The translations under genes and the position numbers were made by a program. DNA of 64,000 nucleotides from Paragemmobacter ruber (GTDB lineage Bacteria > Pseudomonadota > Alphaproteobacteria > Rhodobacterales > Rhodobacteraceae): assembly GCF_009908315.1 (NCBI RefSeq), contig NZ_JAAATW010000001.1, positions 992,001 to 1,056,000 on the forward strand, read 5' to 3'. This document shows positions 26,679 through 35,286 of this stretch, one piece after another. The notes beneath the pieces were generated by a model. The model ran no database searches. It was not told the origin of the DNA and saw nothing but the letters and a program-made list of their open reading frames with translations. Numbering within the stretch: the stretch's first letter is position 1; every line of letters begins with the position of its first letter.

Positions 26679-28292
26679 ATGACGATGACAGACCCCCTGA
26701 CTGGCAGGATCTCGCGCCGGAACCTCCTCGCTGTTGCGGGCGCCCTCGTCCCGGCAACGCTGGTCGCCGTGCCGCATGGCGTCTTTGCACAAGAAACGAC
26801 CACGGCAGCAGCCCCGGCCCTTGCGGCAGCGCAGCAATTCTCTTTTGACCTTCTGACCGAAGAGATGCGCCTGCTGTCCACCCAGCCGCATGCCACGGCC
26901 CCGGCGCCCGAAGGTTTCTTGGGCGATCTCGATTACGACGATTACCGCCTGATCCGCTTCAACGACAAGCGCTCCCGCTGGGCTGACGAAAAGACCCGCT
27001 TCCGCCTTGCGGCCTTCCACATGGGCTGGCTCTTCCCCGAACCCGTCCGCCTGTTCGAAGTGTCGGGCGGCATGGCGTCCGAGATGCTCTTTTCGACCGA
27101 CGATTTCGAATATCTCAACGAACTCGCGCAGCGCGTGCCTGAACATGCCGAACTGCCCGGCGTGGCGGGCTTCCGCCTGAACCACCCGCTGAACCGCCCG
27201 GACAAATGGGATGAACTGGTGGCCTTCGTGGGCGCCTCCTATTTCCGCGCGCTCGGGCGCGGCTCGGCCTACGGCATTTCCGCGCGCGGGCTCGCGCTCA
27301 ACACCGCCACCGCGCAGGGCGAGGAATTCCCCCGCTTCTCGCGCTTCTACATGGAACGCGACACGAACGGCGGCTCTAGCATCACGGTCTATGCCACGCT
27401 GGAAAGCCCGTCGGTCACCGGCGCCTACCGCTTCGTCATCACCCCGGGCGCCGAAACGGTGATGGAAACGACCTGCCGCCTCTTCTTCCGTCAGGACGTG
27501 GCCGAACTGGGCATCGCGCCCCTCACCTCCATGTTCCTCTTCTCGGAAAAGAACCGGGCCGAGTTCGACGACTACCGCCCCAACGTCCATGACAGCGACG
27601 GCCTGCGCATCCTGCGCGCCGATGGCGATGTGATCTGGCGCCCGCTGAACAACCCGCCCCGCCTGACCGGCAGCTATTTCGCCGAAACCGCGCCGCGCCG
27701 CTTCGGCCTGCACCAGCGCGACCGCGATTTCCAAAGCTATCAGGACACTGGCGCCCGCTACGAACGCCGCCCCTCGCTTGATGTGGAACCCATCGGCGAC
27801 TGGGGCCGCGGCAATGTCCGCCTTGTCGAAATCCCCTCCGACCTCGAGGCGAATGACAACATCGTCGCCTATTGGGTGCCCGAAGCCCCCGCACGGGCCG
27901 GCGATGCACGGGAATTCGCCTATCGCCTGCACTGGGGTGACCTCGCGCATGACGCGGGCGAACCCCTCGCCTATGTTTTCGAAACGCGCTCGGGCCACGG
28001 CGGTTTCGCCGGGGTCGAGGTCCAGCAGGGCACGCGGAAATTCGTCGTAGATTACCGCGGCGGCCTGATCGGGCCGCTCGGCGGCGATACGGAAATCGAG
28101 GCGGTTGTAACGATTGCCAACGGTGAAGTGACCAGCAAGGTACTGGAAAAGATCGCAGGGACGGATATCTGGCGTCTCGTGATCGACATTGCCGCCGAAG
28201 ATGACGCCGTGGTTGAGCTCTCGGCGCATCTGGCGGGCTTTGACCGCCGCCTTACGGAAACCTGGCTCTATCAGTGGATCAACGCGCAATGA
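26679..28292 (+). CDS. opgG: Periplasmic glucan biosynthesis protein OpgG
   Basis: A 537-residue periplasmic protein needed for the beta-glucan backbone of osmoregulated periplasmic glucans. The N-terminus ISRRNLLAVAGALVPATLVAVPHGVFAQ is a twin-arginine (Tat) signal. The mature part has LFEVSGGMASE, ASYFRALGRGSAYGISARGLALNTA and FRLNHPLN, typical of OpgG/MdoG. A Tat signal is more usual for OpgD, but gene order (opgG, small gene, opgH, opgC) matches the Rhodobacter sphaeroides locus. The stop overlaps the next ATG by 4 bases. Confidence 0.92.
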   Translation: MTMTDPLTGRISRRNLLAVAGALVPATLVAVPHGVFAQETTTAAAPALAAAQQFSFDLLTEEMRLLSTQPHATAPAPEGFLGDLDYDDYRLIRFNDKRSRWADEKTRFRLAAFHMGWLFPEPVRLFEVSGGMASEMLFSTDDFEYLNELAQRVPEHAELPGVAGFRLNHPLNRPDKWDELVAFVGASYFRALGRGSAYGISARGLALNTATAQGEEFPRFSRFYMERDTNGGSSITVYATLESPSVTGAYRFVITPGAETVMETTCRLFFRQDVAELGIAPLTSMFLFSEKNRAEFDDYRPNVHDSDGLRILRADGDVIWRPLNNPPRLTGSYFAETAPRRFGLHQRDRDFQSYQDTGARYERRPSLDVEPIGDWGRGNVRLVEIPSDLEANDNIVAYWVPEAPARAGDAREFAYRLHWGDLAHDAGEPLAYVFETRSGHGGFAGVEVQQGTRKFVVDYRGGLIGPLGGDTEIEAVVTIANGEVTSKVLEKIAGTDIWRLVIDIAAEDDAVVELSAHLAGFDRRLTETWLYQWINAQ

Positions 28293-28462
28293 TGGAAGTC
28301 GCGAAACCGGAACAGTTCGACCTCGACCATCTGGCCGAGGAACTGGGTAAACTGCCGAACGCACCGCTCGCCATGCCGGTGCAGGATCTGGAATACAGGC
28401 CCCAACGCGGCGGCCTGTGGGCCGCGCTGCGGCTGACCCGGGTCCGCAAGGCAGGTCACTAG
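28289..28462 (+). CDS. opgI: Small OPG-operon protein (OpgI position)
   Basis: A 57-residue protein (start MMEVAKPEQFDLDHLAEELGKLPNAP in two parts, end RLTRVRKAGH). It is soluble, acidic at the N-terminus and basic at the C-terminus, with no membrane helix. ATG 28289 overlaps the opgG TGA, and opgH starts 3 bases after its stop, so it is tightly coupled with both. The R. sphaeroides operon has a small gene of unknown function, opgI, at the same place; the symbol rests on that position and not on a sequence comparison. Confidence 0.6.
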   Translation: MMEVAKPEQFDLDHLAEELGKLPNAPLAMPVQDLEYRPQRGGLWAALRLTRVRKAGH

Positions 28463-28465
28463 GCC

Positions 28466-30226
28466 GTGGCGGCGCCGGCCGCCCTTGACCGGCGGGTGCT
28501 CCTGACGCGCACCCTCACCCTGACGGCCGCCATCCTTGCCGCAGGGCTTGGCTTTGTCGTGTTCCTGCAATTCGGCGCGTCGGATGGCTTTGATGCCTTC
28601 GACGTGCTGCGCGCCCTTCTCATCTTCGCCTCCACCTTCTGGCTGGCCTGGGGCGCCTTCACCGCGTTGGCGGGGCTGACAACGCGCCCGCCCGCCGTGC
28701 CGCGCGATGCTGGCCCCCTGCAGGGCATGACGGCCATCCTCGTGCCGGTCTACAACGAAGACCCCGTCGCCACCTTCGCCCGCATCGCCGCGATGGATGC
28801 CTCGCTCCGCGCCACGGGCCAGCGCGACCGCTTCCACTTCGCCATCCTGTCGGACACCCGCAACGAAGAGGTGGCCGCCAGCGAACGCATCTGGTTCCTG
28901 CGCCTTCTGGCCGACACCCACGGCGAAGGCCGCATCTTCTATCGCCGCCGCACCAACAACAAAGGGCGCAAGGCCGGCAATATCGAGGATTTCATCAAAC
29001 GCTCTGGCGCGGCCTATACCTTCGCCATCATCCTCGATGCCGACAGCCTGATGGAAGGCGACACGATGGTGGAAATGGTCCGCCGGATGCAGGCCGCCCC
29101 CGATCTGGGCCTGTTGCAGACCCTGCCCACCGTCATCCGCGCCCGGTCGCGCTTCGGGCGCATCATGCAATTCGCAGGCGCCTTCTACTCGCCCATCTTC
29201 GCCCGCGGCCTTGCCATGATGCAGGGCCGCACCGGCCCCTTCTGGGGCCACAATGCCATCGTCCGCGTGCAGGCCTTCGCCCAAAGCTGTGGCCTGCCCG
29301 AACTGGCCGGTCGCCCGCCCTTCGGCGGCCATATCCTGAGCCATGACTATGTCGAAGCCGCCCTCCTCGCCCGCGCCGGCTGGACCGTGCGGGTGGATGA
29401 CGATCTGTCGGGCAGCTATGAAGAGGCGCCCGAAAACATCATCGACCACGCCAAGCGTGACCGCCGCTGGTGCCAGGGCAACCTGCAACACTCCCGCCTC
29501 CTCATGGCCCCCGGCCTGAAGGCCTGGAGCCGCTTCGTCTTCCTCCAAGGCATCCTCGCCTACATCGCCCCGGTCTTCTGGCTGGCCTTCCTCGCCGCCT
29601 CCATCGCGGCCCCGCTCTTTTCGCCGCCGATCGACTATTTCCCCATCGAATACTGGCCCTTCCCGGTGATTCCGGTCAGCCAGGTGTCCAAGGCGCTGCT
29701 TCTTGCCGTGGGCGTGGGCGGCCTGCTGTTCCTGCCAAAGCTCCTGATCCTGCTCGACGCCGCCCTGCGCGGCCGCACGCGCGGCTTTGGCGGCGCGATC
29801 CGCACCCTGCAATCGACGCTGACCGAACTTCTCTTCTCCTCCATCACCGCCCCGGTCTTCCTGATGTTCCAGACCCGGTCGGTGCTGCAGGTGCTGCGCG
29901 GGGCCGATGGCGGCTGGCCCGCCCAAACGCGCGGCGACGGCACGCTGTCCTTCCGCGATGCCTGGGCCGCCTCGCACTGGATCGTCACGACGGGCGGCAT
30001 CGTGCTGGCCTTCGCGCAGTGGCTCTCGCCGCAGCTCGTGCCGTGGCTTCTGCCCGTGGCGCTGCCCATGGTGCTGGCGCCGGTCCTGATCTCGTGGTCC
30101 TCGCGCCCCAGCCGCACCACGCTCTTCACCACGCCCGCCGAACGGCAGGCACCGCCCGTCATGGCACTGCATGACCGCGTCCTCACCCGTTGGGGCGCCG
30201 ATCTCGATCAGCGCGACGCCGCCTGA
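28466..30226 (+). CDS. opgH: Glucans biosynthesis glucosyltransferase OpgH
   Basis: An inner-membrane family 2 glycosyltransferase, 586 residues, that polymerises glucose from UDP-glucose and probably exports the chain. Two N-terminal helices (about 10-32 and 45-68) precede the catalytic domain with AILVPVYNEDP, LDADSLMEGD and KRDRRWCQGNL. Four or more helices follow (from about 345). It is much shorter than E. coli OpgH (847 residues) because the long N-terminal cytoplasmic part is missing. Start is GTG 28466, three bases after opgI. Confidence 0.93.
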   Translation: MAAPAALDRRVLLTRTLTLTAAILAAGLGFVVFLQFGASDGFDAFDVLRALLIFASTFWLAWGAFTALAGLTTRPPAVPRDAGPLQGMTAILVPVYNEDPVATFARIAAMDASLRATGQRDRFHFAILSDTRNEEVAASERIWFLRLLADTHGEGRIFYRRRTNNKGRKAGNIEDFIKRSGAAYTFAIILDADSLMEGDTMVEMVRRMQAAPDLGLLQTLPTVIRARSRFGRIMQFAGAFYSPIFARGLAMMQGRTGPFWGHNAIVRVQAFAQSCGLPELAGRPPFGGHILSHDYVEAALLARAGWTVRVDDDLSGSYEEAPENIIDHAKRDRRWCQGNLQHSRLLMAPGLKAWSRFVFLQGILAYIAPVFWLAFLAASIAAPLFSPPIDYFPIEYWPFPVIPVSQVSKALLLAVGVGGLLFLPKLLILLDAALRGRTRGFGGAIRTLQSTLTELLFSSITAPVFLMFQTRSVLQVLRGADGGWPAQTRGDGTLSFRDAWAASHWIVTTGGIVLAFAQWLSPQLVPWLLPVALPMVLAPVLISWSSRPSRTTLFTTPAERQAPPVMALHDRVLTRWGADLDQRDAA

Positions 30227-30339
30227 TCAGCCGCGCCGCCGCGCAGCATTCTGCCACCGCCGTCACGGAACCCTTGCAGAACCGTCACGAAGCGGGCAAT
30301 AGCCCGCCCGTCGCGCCGCTTCGGGCGCCTTGGTGAACC

Positions 30340-31485
30340 ATGTCCTCCCCTCCGCTGCCCGCCCGTTCCGTCCGCGATCCGCGCCTTGATGTGTTTCGCG
30401 GCATCTGCCTCGTGATGATCTTCGTCAATCACGTCCCCGGCACGGTGTTCGAGGATTTCACCACCCGCAATTTCGGCTTCTCCGACGCCGCCGAAGGCTT
30501 TGTCCTGATGTCGGGCATCGCGGCAGGCCTCGCCTATTCCAACGATTTCCGCGACAGGTCGATGCGCCTCTGGACCGGCCTCGCCCGCGTCTGGCGGCGG
30601 GTCTGGACGCTCTATCTCGTCCATATCCTCACCACCTTCGCCGCCCTCGCCATCGCCGCCGCCGTGGCGCTCTGGCTCGGCAATGCCGAGGTGCTGTTTG
30701 AAAACCAGATGAAATGGGTCTGGACCGATCCGCTGCGCACGCTGGTGGGTCTTGTCATCCTCACCCACCAGTTCGGCTATGTGAACATCCTGCCGCTTTA
30801 CCTCACGCTGCTCGCGATCACCCCGGTTCTGCTCTTCGTGGCATGGCGCGCGCCGCTCTGGCTCTTGGCCGCCTCGATCCTTGTCTGGCTGGTGGCAGGC
30901 CTCTACCACCTTGGCCCGCCCAACTTTCCCACCCAAGGCGTGTGGTTCTTCAACCCGCTGACCTGGCAACTCATCTTCATCATCGGGCTGCTGACGGGCG
31001 TCGCGCTCAAGGACGGGCGGCGCTTCGTGCCGGTCCGCCGCTGGCTGCAGATCGCAAGCGGCCTCCTCGTCGTCTACGCGGCCTTTTCCGTCCAGATCCC
31101 CGCCGTGTCCAAGGCCACGGGCCACACCCTGTGGCTTGCCAAGGAAACCTTCCACTTGCCGTGGAACATCACCGCCTTCGACAAGACCTATGTCACCGCC
31201 CCGCGCCTTCTGCACATCCTCGCGCTGGCCTATTTCCTGTCATCCTTTGCCTTCATCCGCCGCGCCTGCGCCCACCGCCTTGCCGCACCGTTCGAACTGC
31301 TGGGCCGTCAGGCGCTGCCGGTCTTTGCGCTGGGATCGGTGCTCTGCATCGGGCTGCAGGGCGTCAAGCATGTCACAGGCGTCAACATCCTTGCCGATGC
31401 CGCGATCCTCGCCGTCGGTCTGGGCCTGCAATTCGCCCTCGCCGCCGCGCGCCAGTACTGGCCCAAACCGCCCAAGGCCGCCTGA
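30340..31485 (+). CDS. opgC: OpgC, glucan succinyltransferase
   Basis: A 381-residue integral membrane protein with about ten helices. It begins RDPRLDVFRGICLVMIFVNH, the opening motif of the OpgC/acyltransferase family, and carries NFGFSDAAEGFVLMSGIAAG. OpgC adds succinyl groups to periplasmic glucans, which makes them anionic. It is 113 bp after opgH on the same strand, in line with the opgGIHC operon of R. sphaeroides. The gap shows no clear terminator, so read-through is likely. Confidence 0.9.
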   Translation: MSSPPLPARSVRDPRLDVFRGICLVMIFVNHVPGTVFEDFTTRNFGFSDAAEGFVLMSGIAAGLAYSNDFRDRSMRLWTGLARVWRRVWTLYLVHILTTFAALAIAAAVALWLGNAEVLFENQMKWVWTDPLRTLVGLVILTHQFGYVNILPLYLTLLAITPVLLFVAWRAPLWLLAASILVWLVAGLYHLGPPNFPTQGVWFFNPLTWQLIFIIGLLTGVALKDGRRFVPVRRWLQIASGLLVVYAAFSVQIPAVSKATGHTLWLAKETFHLPWNITAFDKTYVTAPRLLHILALAYFLSSFAFIRRACAHRLAAPFELLGRQALPVFALGSVLCIGLQGVKHVTGVNILADAAILAVGLGLQFALAAARQYWPKPPKAA

Positions 31486-31516
31486 CCCCGCCCGCTGCCC
31501 GCCGCAGTTGTCCGCC

Positions 31517-32338
31517 TCAGTTAAACGTCGCCGGGTCAGGCCCCGTGCGTTCCCCCGCCTCCAGCGTGGCTATGGCGGCCATCTCGGCCTCGGTCAGGCT
31601 GAAATCGAAGATATCCAGGTTCTCGGCCAGCCCGGCCGCGCGGGTGGATCGCGGGATCACCGCACAGCCCAGTTGCAGATGCCAGCGCAGGATCACCTGC
31701 GCCGGGCTCTTGCCCGTGCGCGCTGCCGCCGCCTGCACCGGCGCCGCCTCGAAGGAACGCCCCTGTCCCAGCGGCGTCCAGCTTTGCGTGACGATCCCGT
31801 GCTTGGCATGGAAGGCCCGCAACTCCGCCTGCTGCAACCGAGGATGCAATTCGATCTGGTTCAGCACCGGCACCACCCCGGTTTCGCCGATGATCCGCTC
31901 CAGATCCGCCACGCGGAAATTCGACACCCCGATGGATGCCACCTTCCCCGCCGCCCGGCACTCGATCAGCGCCTTCCATGTGTCGAGGAACAGCCCCTGC
32001 TCCGGGCAGGGCCAGTGGATCAGCATCAGATCCACCTGCGGCAGGCCGATACGGCTCAGGCTGTCCTCCACCGCCCGCGCGGCCTCCTGCCGCCCCTGCC
32101 GGTCATTCCAGACCTTGGTGGTGATGAAGATCTGATCCCGCGCCACGCCCGCACTGCGCAGGCCTTCGCCCAGACCCACCTCATTGCCATAGATCGCCGC
32201 CCCGTCGATCATCCGGTATCCGGCCGCCACGCCCTCGCGCACCACGCGCGCGGTCTCCTCGGCAGGCACCTGCCACAGGCCGAAACCCAGCTGCGGCATC
32301 GTGCGACCATCGTTCAGCGTCAGGCGGGGCTGTGTCAT
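31517..32338 (-). CDS. Aldo/keto reductase
   Basis: A 273-residue TIM-barrel oxidoreductase of the 2,5-diketo-D-gluconate reductase type. The catalytic tetrad is complete: D45 and Y50 (MIDGAAIYGNE), K75 (TTKVW) and H108 (LIHWPCP). The NADPH-binding end has VIPRSTRAAGLAENL. Substrates are usually small aldehydes or ketones; the specific one is unknown. AGGAG lies 8 bases before ATG 32338; the longer frame to 32401 is not needed. Confidence 0.92.
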   Translation of the reverse strand: MTQPRLTLNDGRTMPQLGFGLWQVPAEETARVVREGVAAGYRMIDGAAIYGNEVGLGEGLRSAGVARDQIFITTKVWNDRQGRQEAARAVEDSLSRIGLPQVDLMLIHWPCPEQGLFLDTWKALIECRAAGKVASIGVSNFRVADLERIIGETGVVPVLNQIELHPRLQQAELRAFHAKHGIVTQSWTPLGQGRSFEAAPVQAAAARTGKSPAQVILRWHLQLGCAVIPRSTRAAGLAENLDIFDFSLTEAEMAAIATLEAGERTGPDPATFN

Positions 32339-32522
32339 CGGAAAGGCTCCTGTCGAAAATGGTTTGGGCCCATAAACCACAGCCCCATCCCCGATTGCCA
32401 CCCACCGCCGCGCCCGGATAGCCTGCGGTCACGCAACCGTGTTCCGGCCCGCCGCACACAGCCGGTTGAAGCCGCCGCCGCCGCCTGCCACAGAAGGGCG
32501 AAACCCAAGGGGACATCACACC

Positions 32523-32783
32523 ATGCCACGCCTTCCGCTCTCCGCGCTCCTGATCCCGGTCCTGCTCGCGGGCTGCGTCTCCACCACCGCCAATGGCGAA
32601 GGCGAACTCCCCCCCCTCCCGGAAGAGGTGGTCGCCGTGGCCGCACCGTGGCAGAACCTCGCCACCGCCCGCCTCATGCCCGAAGATGGCTGCTACTGGT
32701 ATGAACATGACGGCCAGGTGGAAACCACTATGCTGCCCCTGCGCACACCCGAAGGCCGCCCGATCTGCACCGCAGCCAGCTAA
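32523..32783 (+). CDS. Small lipoprotein, 86 residues
   Basis: The N-terminus PRLPLSALLIPVLLAGC is a lipoprotein signal with lipobox LLAGC (lipidated Cys18). The mature part has a short acidic region and a C-terminal domain with DGCYWYEHDGQVETTMLPLRTP and one further cysteine. No function is known; similar small lipoproteins occur in other Rhodobacterales. The AAGGGG site 11 bases upstream is weak. Confidence 0.75.
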   Translation: MPRLPLSALLIPVLLAGCVSTTANGEGELPPLPEEVVAVAAPWQNLATARLMPEDGCYWYEHDGQVETTMLPLRTPEGRPICTAAS

Positions 32784-32854
32784 ACGCGCGGCCTGTTAAA
32801 CGCGCGGCTAGCGGACGCCGCCGCGCAGAATGGGGCCGCGCGGGACGGCGCGCC

Positions 32855-33520
32855 TCAGCTGCGCGCCGTGATGCCCTCTTCCGCAGGGTAGAGAAAGGCC
32901 GAGACGCCGACCTCCACCTCTTCATACAGCCCGATGATATGGGCCATCACCATCCGCACGCAGCCCGAGCTTGCCCGCCACCCCACCGACCGCGGGATCG
33001 GCGTGCCATGGATGCGCAGCAGCGTGTCACGGTTGCCCTGATACAGATACAGCGCCCGCGCCCCCAGCGCATTGTCCGGCCCGGGCGGCATCCCGTCGGC
33101 ATATTGCGCGTAAACCTCCGGCTCGCGCTCGATCATGTTCGCCGTCGGCGTCCAGCGCGGCCACTTGGCCTTGCGCCCGATGCGGAAGAACCCCGGCTCG
33201 TACAACCCGCCCCGCCCGATCGCCACGCCATAGCGCATCGCCGTGCCATCGCCCTGCACATGATACAGATAGCGCGCGATGGCATCGACATGGATATCCC
33301 CCGCCTTCAGCCCGGCCTTCACCTCCACCCGCGTCGGCAGCAACCGGGGATGCAGCCCCCACGGGTTCGACGTCGCCGGATCATAGGCGGGTGGCAGCAC
33401 CTGCGCATCCCACGCCGCCCATTGCGCCTCTTGCGACTGGGCCAGCGCAGGCTCTGGCAACCCCAGTGCGGGCGAGAACAGCGCCGCGCTCGTGATGATG
33501 AAATGGCGTCGTGTCAGCAT
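32855..33520 (-). CDS. L,D-transpeptidase (YkuD/ErfK family)
   Basis: A 221-residue exported enzyme. The N-terminus LTRRHFIITSAALFSPALGLPEPALA is a secretion signal with a Tat-like RR pair. The YkuD domain ends with RIHGTPIPRSVGWRASSGCVRM, holding H171 and the nucleophile C187. Such enzymes make 3-3 crosslinks in peptidoglycan or attach lipoproteins to it. Length fits a single-domain YkuD protein without a LysM part. Confidence 0.93.
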   Translation of the reverse strand: MLTRRHFIITSAALFSPALGLPEPALAQSQEAQWAAWDAQVLPPAYDPATSNPWGLHPRLLPTRVEVKAGLKAGDIHVDAIARYLYHVQGDGTAMRYGVAIGRGGLYEPGFFRIGRKAKWPRWTPTANMIEREPEVYAQYADGMPPGPDNALGARALYLYQGNRDTLLRIHGTPIPRSVGWRASSGCVRMVMAHIIGLYEEVEVGVSAFLYPAEEGITARS

Positions 33521-33666
33521 GGGCAGGGTCCTTTACACTCGCCCCCACAACGCCGCGAATCCCAGCGCCGTCAAGGTCCTTTCGTTCACGTTTGACGGAG
33601 CCAGCCCCAACCCGGCAGCGCGGTCAGGCAAATCGCGCGCACAGGTGCGATGCCCACAACGGACAG

Positions 33667-33694
33667 AGGCGCCAGACCGCCCGGTCTGGCGCCT
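33667..33694 (-). terminator. Terminator-like hairpin after the response regulator
   Basis: A perfect 12-bp stem AGGCGCCAGACC / GGTCTGGCGCCT with a 4-base loop, 15 bases past the response-regulator stop on the minus strand. No T-tract follows on that strand. Confidence 0.65.
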
Positions 33695-33709
33695 CCGCGC
33701 ACGGCCCGC

Positions 33710-34654
33710 CTAGGCCACCGCGATCCGCGGGATGGCGTTCTTGGCACCAGCCGCCGCAATCGCGCGGTCAAGGATCAGCGACGGCCGCTTTGGCGAGAAC
33801 AAGGAATTGCTGACCATCGGGCTGACCCGGATCCGTGGCAAAGGCAGCCGATCCGACGTATAGATCGCGCGGAAATCCTCCATCTTGTCATTCATCTCCA
33901 TTTCAAGGGCATGGTTCTGCCACTCGGTCCGCCCGGTGATCACACCGACAAAGGCGCCATTTCCCGCATAGGAAATCAGCACCTTCTCCGTCTTGATGCA
34001 CTCCCCAAGAACAGACGCCACATCGGCAAGCATGCTTCGAAACGCGATATTGTCGACCATCCGGTAAATGGTCGTGGCGTTCTCGATGTTGATCGCGAAG
34101 GCCGAAACTGAAAACAGACCCTTCACGCCAAGCGTGAGCAGATAGTTCTGCAGGGCATGGAACTCAATCCCGCGGTCGAAATCCGGGATCATGATCGGCG
34201 TGTCAAAGGTGTAGTCCAGATAGGTCGAACCGGACCGAACCTTCACCTGATACTCAAGCTGCTTGATCCGCTTCTGTTCGTCCACAAGGCGCCGAACAGT
34301 ACCCAGCCGGGCTTGCAGCTCCAACGCGTTGATGGGCTTCGTGATGTAATCAGAGGCGCCTGCATCAAAGGCCTGGTAGATGTTCGTCCGATCAGAAAGC
34401 GTGGTGAGCATGATGATCGGCGTATTCTGATAGGCCTGCAACGCCCGGATGCGCGCGCAAAGCTCGATGCCAGTCATCCCCGGCATCTCGATGTCGAGAA
34501 GGATGCAGTCGAAATGAGCATAGCTGCTCTCCAGCATAAGCAGGGCCGGTAGGGGGGAACTCAACAGTTCGTTATCGCCATAACCACTCGTGCGCAGCGC
34601 GTGATCGAGGATCTCCAGAAACACGCGGTCGTCATCAACAGCCAGAATCTTCAT
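33710..34654 (-). CDS. Response regulator with degenerate GGDEF-like output domain
   Basis: A 314-residue protein. The receiver domain (1-120) is complete: D7-D9, phospho-acceptor D54 (ILLDIEMPG), T84/T85 and K106. A short coiled linker (123-137) leads to a C-terminal alpha/beta domain. That domain follows the GGDEF pattern (FSVSAFAINIENATTIYRMVDN, then LGECIKTEKVLISYAGNGAFVGVI), but the signature position reads AGNGAF (230-235), so cyclase activity should be lost. It may bind c-di-GMP, dimerise, or signal by contact. ATG 34654 is chosen; the frame is open further upstream without a domain. GC is lower than the chromosome norm here. Confidence 0.75.
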   Translation of the reverse strand: MKILAVDDDRVFLEILDHALRTSGYGDNELLSSPLPALLMLESSYAHFDCILLDIEMPGMTGIELCARIRALQAYQNTPIIMLTTLSDRTNIYQAFDAGASDYITKPINALELQARLGTVRRLVDEQKRIKQLEYQVKVRSGSTYLDYTFDTPIMIPDFDRGIEFHALQNYLLTLGVKGLFSVSAFAINIENATTIYRMVDNIAFRSMLADVASVLGECIKTEKVLISYAGNGAFVGVITGRTEWQNHALEMEMNDKMEDFRAIYTSDRLPLPRIRVSPMVSNSLFSPKRPSLILDRAIAAAGAKNAIPRIAVA

Positions 34655-35286
34655 ACTAGGTCTGCCTCTGAAAAATGAATGCTTCGACAGGTAAGACATG
34701 AGAAAATTCACATGCCTGAATTCAACCATTCCGCGAAAGTTTCGCACCCGGAATTAGTATTTGTTACTCAGTCATTGGCGTTGTAATTATGCAACATATT
34801 CTGTAAACCTGCACTTACAACCGCGCTCGATTTTCTGCGGATCATCTGCCGCATCTGCAAGAATCGCCTAAATTCTATGCACTTATTCACAGGGTCCGGG
34901 TCCGCATCCAGCGTGGATCGCCCCTGTCGAACGGCATTCGGCCAAGCATCCGGGATGATGCCCAACCCACCGCACGCCGACCGAAGACCTCCAAGAATGG
35001 AAATTCCTCAACCAAACAGCGTCTATCCAGCATCCCTCTGCGGCAGGGTTGGCAGGTTCAACCGGGCACTCCCTCACGGTCCCGACGGCACCTCCTTTCC
35101 AGGACAGGTCAGGCACTGACGCTGCCGGCGGCGGGGCCCGCCCGCTGCGCTGCAGCGGCTAGTTGCACAACGGCCACATCCATGTGTCGTTTTGATCAAG
35201 GGCTGCGCCGTCGCTTTCCCCTGCGTTAATAAATGATAACGGTCGCGTGACTGACACTTGACACAACCGCTGGGAAGGATCGTCAC
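34655..35286. other. Gene-free, relatively AT-rich stretch
   Basis: The 632 bp between the response regulator and the autotransporter gene hold no credible ORF. The left part (34730-34880) is notably AT-rich and contains the imperfect palindrome GTTGTAATTATGCAAC. Both flanking genes start from this region, so it must hold two divergent promoters. TTGACA at about 35258 is too near the ATG to be a normal -35. Confidence 0.4.
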
